NCBI GenBank assembly: GCA_027081565.1
Contig: JALWKG010000381.1
Coordinates: 1 to 9,374, forward strand
Direction: 5' to 3'
Length of the DNA: 9,374 nucleotides
Source: Helicobacteraceae bacterium
GTDB lineage: Bacteria; Campylobacterota; Campylobacteria; Campylobacterales; Sulfurimonadaceae
Part shown: positions 6,757-9,374 of the stretch, one piece after another
Numbering within the stretch: position 1 is the stretch's first letter
Layout of the letters: every line of letters starts with the position of its first letter
The notes under the pieces: generated by a model
Told to the model about the DNA's origin: nothing
What the model saw: the letters and a program-made list of their open reading frames with translations, nothing else
Databases searched by the model: none
Made by a program: the position numbers and the translations under genes

Positions 6757-7101
6757 ATGGTCACTTTGTACGGTATTAAAAACTGTGACAGTGTTAAAAA
6801 AGCCGTTAAGTTTTTAAAAGAGAACAACATAGCTTATGAGTTTGTTGACTTTAAGTCAACACCTGTTGATTGTGACACTGTGACACCTTGGTCAGCGCAA
6901 GTCGAGATGAAAAAACTCTTTAACACCAGAGGAACTACCTACCGCACACTCAAGCTTAAAGCGCTAAACCTTGATGATGATGCCAAACTCCAATGGCTCT
7001 GTAAAGAGAATCTTCTTATAAAGCGTCCTGTACTCGATGTTGACGGTAAGATCACAGTCGCTTTTGACCTCGAAATCTATAAAACCCTCTTTTTAAACTA
7101 G
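6757..7101 (+). CDS. ArsC/Spx family protein, YffB-like
   Basis: The 114-aa protein has the ArsC-like thioredoxin fold. MVTLYGIKNCDSVKKA puts the conserved Cys at position 10 with no second Cys in a CxxC; LFNTRGTTYR and LLIKRPVLD carry the conserved motifs of the YffB branch. YffB-type proteins are of unclear function, with glutathione-dependent thiol reductase activity suggested; true arsenate reductases and the Spx/MgsR regulators share the same fold, and automatic annotation often confuses them. Spx normally has CxxC, which is absent. There are no arsenic-resistance genes nearby, so an arsenate role has no contextual support. The ATG is 1 nt past the gatC stop, implying translational coupling. 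A terminator-like hairpin follows. Confidence 0.85.
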   Translation: MVTLYGIKNCDSVKKAVKFLKENNIAYEFVDFKSTPVDCDTVTPWSAQVEMKKLFNTRGTTYRTLKLKALNLDDDAKLQWLCKENLLIKRPVLDVDGKITVAFDLEIYKTLFLN

Positions 7102-7117
7102 TAAGACTTCTCTAGCC

Positions 7118-7149
7118 AGGTCTCCTTTATTACAAATAAGAGACTTTTT
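7118..7149 (+). terminator. Rho-independent terminator after the ArsC-like gene
   Basis: AGGTCTC (7118-7124) can pair with GAGACTT (7140-7146) around a 15-nt AT-rich loop, running straight into TTTTT (7145-7149). The core is a 5-bp stem plus a G-U and an A-U pair that use the first Ts. It lies 16 nt after the stop codon and would separate the gatC unit from pilT. The loop is rather large, so strength is uncertain. Confidence 0.5.
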
Positions 7150-7171
7150 CACCTAAAATCTTCCAATTAAG

Positions 7172-7188
7172 CTTTTTTTTTATATGAT
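7172..7188 (+). promoter_or_regulatory. Putative pilT promoter
   Basis: A run of nine Ts (7173-7181) precedes TATGAT (7183-7188), fitting the Campylobacterota pattern of a T-rich stretch before the -10. Transcription would begin near 7195 and give a leader of about 68 nt. A second candidate -10, TAGAAT at 7215-7220, lies closer to the gene. The sequence does not decide between them. Confidence 0.3.
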
Positions 7189-7231
7189 TAACATGTTTCA
7201 TAAAGAAATGTATATAGAATATAGATAACCC

Positions 7232-7256
7232 GTGCTGTAGCACCAAAACCTTGGAG
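7232..7256 (+). promoter_or_regulatory. Tandem small hairpins in the pilT leader over the ribosome site
   Basis: GTGCTGTAGCAC (7232-7243) forms a 5-bp perfect stem with a 2-nt loop, or 4 bp with a 4-nt loop. Immediately after, CCAA (7243-7246) can pair with TTGG (7251-7254) around AACC, covering the GG of the ribosome site GGAG (7253-7256), which lies 6 nt before the ATG. Such pairing could tune translation. Both hairpins are short, and no known riboswitch class was recognised. Confidence 0.35.
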
Positions 7257-7262
7257 TAATTT

Positions 7263-8339
7263 ATGAGTCAAGCATTAGATATAAGAAAACTTCTTAAAAG
7301 TGTTGTCGCCTATAAAGCGTCTGACCTGCACCTTGTTTCACGTTCCGAACCACAGATCCGTATTGATGGTCGCCTCGTGGCATTGAACCTACCTACCTTG
7401 GATGGTAAGATGATCGAGGACATGGCATATGGCCTGCTTACTGAAAAGCAGAAAAAAGAGTTAGAAGAGCGCAGTGAACTTGACTTTGCCATCATGCTCC
7501 CGGATATTGGCCGATTTCGTGCCAACTACTATAAGACCCTGGATGATCTGGCATGTGCTTTTCGTATTATTCCTATGGAGATCCCTTCTCTGGACGATCT
7601 TAATGCCAACCCGGCGTTTAAAGAGATCATCAAACGTGAAAAAGGTCTTATATTGGTCACTGGACCTACTGGTTCTGGTAAATCTACCACACTGGCAGCA
7701 ATGCTAAATGAGATCAATGAAACAGAGAACCGTCACGTTATTACGGTTGAAGATCCTGTTGAATTTATTCACCAAAACAAAAAGTGTCTCTTCTCTCAAC
7801 GAAATGTTGGTAGTGATACAGAGAGTTTTGCGACAGCACTCAAATACGCCATGCGTCAGGATCCCGACGTTATCCTGATCGGGGAGATGCGTGACCAGGA
7901 GACTATTGGTGCCGCATTGACAGCAGCAGAGACCGGTCACTTGGTATTTGGTACATTGCACACCAACTCTGCACCACAGACGATCAACCGTATTATTGAT
8001 GTTTTTGGCGGTGATGAACAGCCACAGGTACGTGCCCAGCTCTCTACTTCGTTGGTAGCAGTTATCTCTCAGGCACTACTTCCTAAGATCGGTGGAGGAC
8101 GTATCGCAGCACAAGAGTTTTTAGTCACCAACCCTGCGATCGCCAACTTGATCCGTGAAGACAAGGTACACCAGGTATATTCTCAAATGTTACTAAACCA
8201 GGGTGAGACAGGAATGGTCACGCAGACACAGCAACTGGCTGAATTTGTAAAAAAGCGTATTATTACACGTAATTCCGCCGTCTCCTACTCTAACCGTCCT
8301 GACGAACTGATCCGTATTTTGGAAAAAGAGGGACGTTAA
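7263..8339 (+). CDS. pilT: Type IV pilus retraction ATPase PilT
   Basis: PilT is the cytoplasmic hexameric ATPase that disassembles type IV pili and drives twitching motility, surface sensing and DNA uptake. The 358-aa product has the usual length and all motifs in order: an N-terminal PAS-like domain (ASDLHLVSRSEPQIRIDGRL, 19-38), Walker A GPTGSGKST (134-142), Asp box ITVEDPVE (160-167), Walker B DPDVILIGEMRD (200-211), His box TGHLVFGTLHTNSA (224-237), and AIANLIRE (292-299), close to the AIRNLIRE motif that marks PilT and is needed for retraction. The Arg-to-Ala change at its third position is a mild variant. Start is ATG with GGAG six bases upstream. PilU is a less likely alternative given the C-terminal motif. 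No other pilus genes are in the window. The gene appears to have its own leader and terminator. Confidence 0.95.
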   Translation: MSQALDIRKLLKSVVAYKASDLHLVSRSEPQIRIDGRLVALNLPTLDGKMIEDMAYGLLTEKQKKELEERSELDFAIMLPDIGRFRANYYKTLDDLACAFRIIPMEIPSLDDLNANPAFKEIIKREKGLILVTGPTGSGKSTTLAAMLNEINETENRHVITVEDPVEFIHQNKKCLFSQRNVGSDTESFATALKYAMRQDPDVILIGEMRDQETIGAALTAAETGHLVFGTLHTNSAPQTINRIIDVFGGDEQPQVRAQLSTSLVAVISQALLPKIGGGRIAAQEFLVTNPAIANLIREDKVHQVYSQMLLNQGETGMVTQTQQLAEFVKKRIITRNSAVSYSNRPDELIRILEKEGR

Positions 8340-8764
8340 GCCTTAGACCCTTTTGGGTCTATCTTCTTTTTAATGATCACTTTTTTAGTGGCACACTCCA
8401 TATACTTCAAACAGTCACCATCACTGTAAAAAACAGCATACTGATCATATCGCCGACCTAACACTAAGGCTGTATCTAAACCTATCTCAAAAACAAGATA
8501 TCCCTTTTCACAGTGACCCTTGTAACATCCTTGCGCCTCCAGAGTCTCATAACCATTTAAATCTTTATATAGTTGCTGGTTTCTTTGGCTGTTTTCATCA
8601 TCTGACAACAGTATGTTGTTAGGATTGCTAGCGGTAATAATGCCAAATGGTCTATCGAAAATATTATGATAATGAAGTTTTTGAAGGGAGAAAGAGAAGG
8701 TCGATGTTCGAGAGAGCACTACTTCATAAATATTATGAAGATAGATCTCCCTATAATCTGTCAT
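8336..8764 (-). CDS. DUF3293 domain protein
   Basis: The 142-aa protein matches the DUF3293 pattern: FGIITASNPNNILLSDDENS (40-59) with the conserved N-P and S-x-x-E-N, then a run RNQQLYKDLNGY, a Cys-containing turn GCYKGHCEKGYLVFEIGLDT, and LVLGRRYDQYAVFY (100-113), where family members show a similar 'A-x-x-x-x-Q-x-A-V' segment. The function of the family is unknown; it is a small soluble protein without signal peptide or membrane segment. The ATG lies 7 nt after the stop of the DAHP synthase gene, so the two are likely co-transcribed; no strong ribosome site is visible, which fits coupling. The C-terminal codons overlap the pilT terminator, and the TAA stops of the two convergent genes share the TTAA at 8336-8339. 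Family call moderately sure. Confidence 0.8.
   Translation of the reverse strand: MTDYREIYLHNIYEVVLSRTSTFSFSLQKLHYHNIFDRPFGIITASNPNNILLSDDENSQRNQQLYKDLNGYETLEAQGCYKGHCEKGYLVFEIGLDTALVLGRRYDQYAVFYSDGDCLKYMECATKKVIIKKKIDPKGSKA
8344..8371 (+). terminator. Rho-independent terminator of pilT, inside the convergent gene
   Basis: TAGACCC-TTTT-GGGTCTA (8344-8361) is a perfect 7-bp stem with a 4-nt loop, followed by TCTTCTTTTT (8362-8371). It begins 4 nt after the pilT stop. On the minus strand the same bases encode the last residues of the DUF3293 protein (about DPKGSK). No T-tract follows on the minus strand, so it should act in the plus direction only. Confidence 0.85.
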
Positions 8765-8771
8765 CTTTTGG

Positions 8772-9374
8772 TTAGTGTGTTGCTTCTTTAAGTGTATCTG
8801 CGATCATAAATGCCAACTCTAAAGACTGGTCAGCATTCAGGCGTGGATCACAGTGTGTATGGTAACGAGAAGAGAGGTCCTCTTCAGTCACAGTGAATGA
8901 ACCACCCACACACTCAGTAACATCTTTACCTGTCATCTCCAAGTGCACGCCGCCAGCATGAGTTCCCTCTGCTTTATGAACCTGGAAAAACTGTTTCATC
9001 TCTGAAAGGATGTTGTCTACCGGACGTGTTTTATAACCATTGCTTGACTTATAAACATTACCATGCATCGGATCACAACTCCATACTACAGAACGACCTT
9101 CACGCTCGATAGCCTGAACAAGTTTAGGCATACCCTCGGCTACCTTGTCAGCACCCATACGAACGATAAGGTTCAGACGACCTGGCTCATTTTTAGGGTT
9201 CAACTTGTCTACAAGTCTGATAAGGTCTTCTGTATCCATAGTTGGTCCACATTTAAGACCAATAGGGTTGTTAACACCACTCAAGAACTCAACATGTGCA
9301 CCATCAAGTTGACGGGTACGATCACCGATCCACAACATATGTGCAGAGACATCGAACCAATCTCCTGTTAGAGA
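8772..9374 (-). CDS. Class II 3-deoxy-7-phosphoheptulonate (DAHP) synthase, C-terminal part, cut by right edge
   Basis: DAHP synthase joins phosphoenolpyruvate and erythrose 4-phosphate in the first step of the shikimate pathway. The last 200 residues are visible, and the frame stays open to the right edge (SLTGDWFDVSAH before the internal Met at 9338), so that Met is not the start. Class II (plant-like) signatures are clear: MLWIGDRTRQLDGAHVEFLS, NPIGLKCGPTM, GRLNLIVRMGADKV, WSCDPMHGN, GTHAGGVHLEMTGKDVTEC and YHTHCDPRLNADQSLELAF. Likely metal ligands are the His of DPMHGN, the Glu of HLEMTG and the Asp of CDPRLN; the ligand Cys lies upstream of the window. The full protein is usually about 450 aa. 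The symbol varies between genomes (aroF, aroG, aroH), so none is given. Regulation cannot be judged without the N-terminus. Confidence 0.96.
   Translation of the reverse strand, partial: SLTGDWFDVSAHMLWIGDRTRQLDGAHVEFLSGVNNPIGLKCGPTMDTEDLIRLVDKLNPKNEPGRLNLIVRMGADKVAEGMPKLVQAIEREGRSVVWSCDPMHGNVYKSSNGYKTRPVDNILSEMKQFFQVHKAEGTHAGGVHLEMTGKDVTECVGGSFTVTEEDLSSRYHTHCDPRLNADQSLELAFMIADTLKEATH

Noticed and set aside
6431..6830. Two minus-strand frames of 105-111 codons over gatC
   Set aside because: Antisense to gatC and the start of the ArsC-like gene, both of which have clear family signatures and starts.
7205..7230. dif-like site in the AT-rich pilT upstream region
   Set aside because: ATGTATATAGAAT only loosely resembles a Xer core and lacks two arms with a 6-bp spacer.
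8772..9338. Reading the DAHP synthase as a complete 188-aa protein starting at 9338
   Set aside because: The frame stays open to the right edge, and the upstream codons (SLTGDWFDVSAH) match the conserved class II sequence, so the Met is internal.

Overview
The window looks like chromosomal DNA from a free-living member of the Campylobacterota (Epsilonproteobacteria), probably near Sulfurimonas, Sulfurovum or Sulfuricurvum. The reasons are the family mix (a class II DAHP synthase, gatC standing apart from gatA/gatB, PilT), the AT-leaning tightly packed genes, and promoters with a T-tract just upstream of the -10 box, such as the one before gatC. The assignment is inferred from composition and gene content, not from a search.

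Layout. Positions 1-1654 (minus) hold the start of a type I-F CRISPR-Cas operon: cas1 followed, with an ATGA overlap, by the Cas2-Cas3 fusion, which runs off the left edge after about 236 codons. The interference genes (csy1-4/cas6f) and any array would lie further left; there is no array in the window. A 171-bp divergent region (1655-1825) separates cas1 from tex (1826-3931, plus), an S1-domain transcription accessory protein. It holds promoter-like elements for both genes, a palindrome at the cas1 promoter, and a 29-codon frame resembling the tail of a Phd/YefM-type antitoxin.

Positions 3935-6347 (minus) form a compact three-gene unit read from right to left: a membrane-anchored TPR-like protein resembling YfgM, a lipoprotein with a BamB-like beta-propeller pattern, and a short Xer-type tyrosine recombinase. 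Stops and starts are 2 nt apart or overlap by 1 nt. Divergently, gatC (6465-6755), an ArsC/YffB-like thioredoxin-fold protein (6757-7101) and pilT (7263-8339) run on the plus strand, with a terminator-like hairpin and a leader containing small hairpins between the last two. PilT ends tail to tail with a DUF3293 protein (8336-8764, minus), which lies just downstream of a class II DAHP synthase (8772-9374, minus) whose 5' part is cut by the right edge.

Functionally, most of the window is housekeeping: aromatic amino acid synthesis, tRNA-Gln/Asn amidation, envelope assembly, pilus retraction, chromosome dimer resolution and transcription. The accessory part is the CRISPR-Cas operon at the left. 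I do not see a wholly unknown system. The observations most worth checking are the organisation of the I-F Cas2/3 fusion (possible internal start, HD domain unlike the gammaproteobacterial versions), the antitoxin-like fragment before tex, and the YfgM/BamB-like pair joined to a Xer recombinase.
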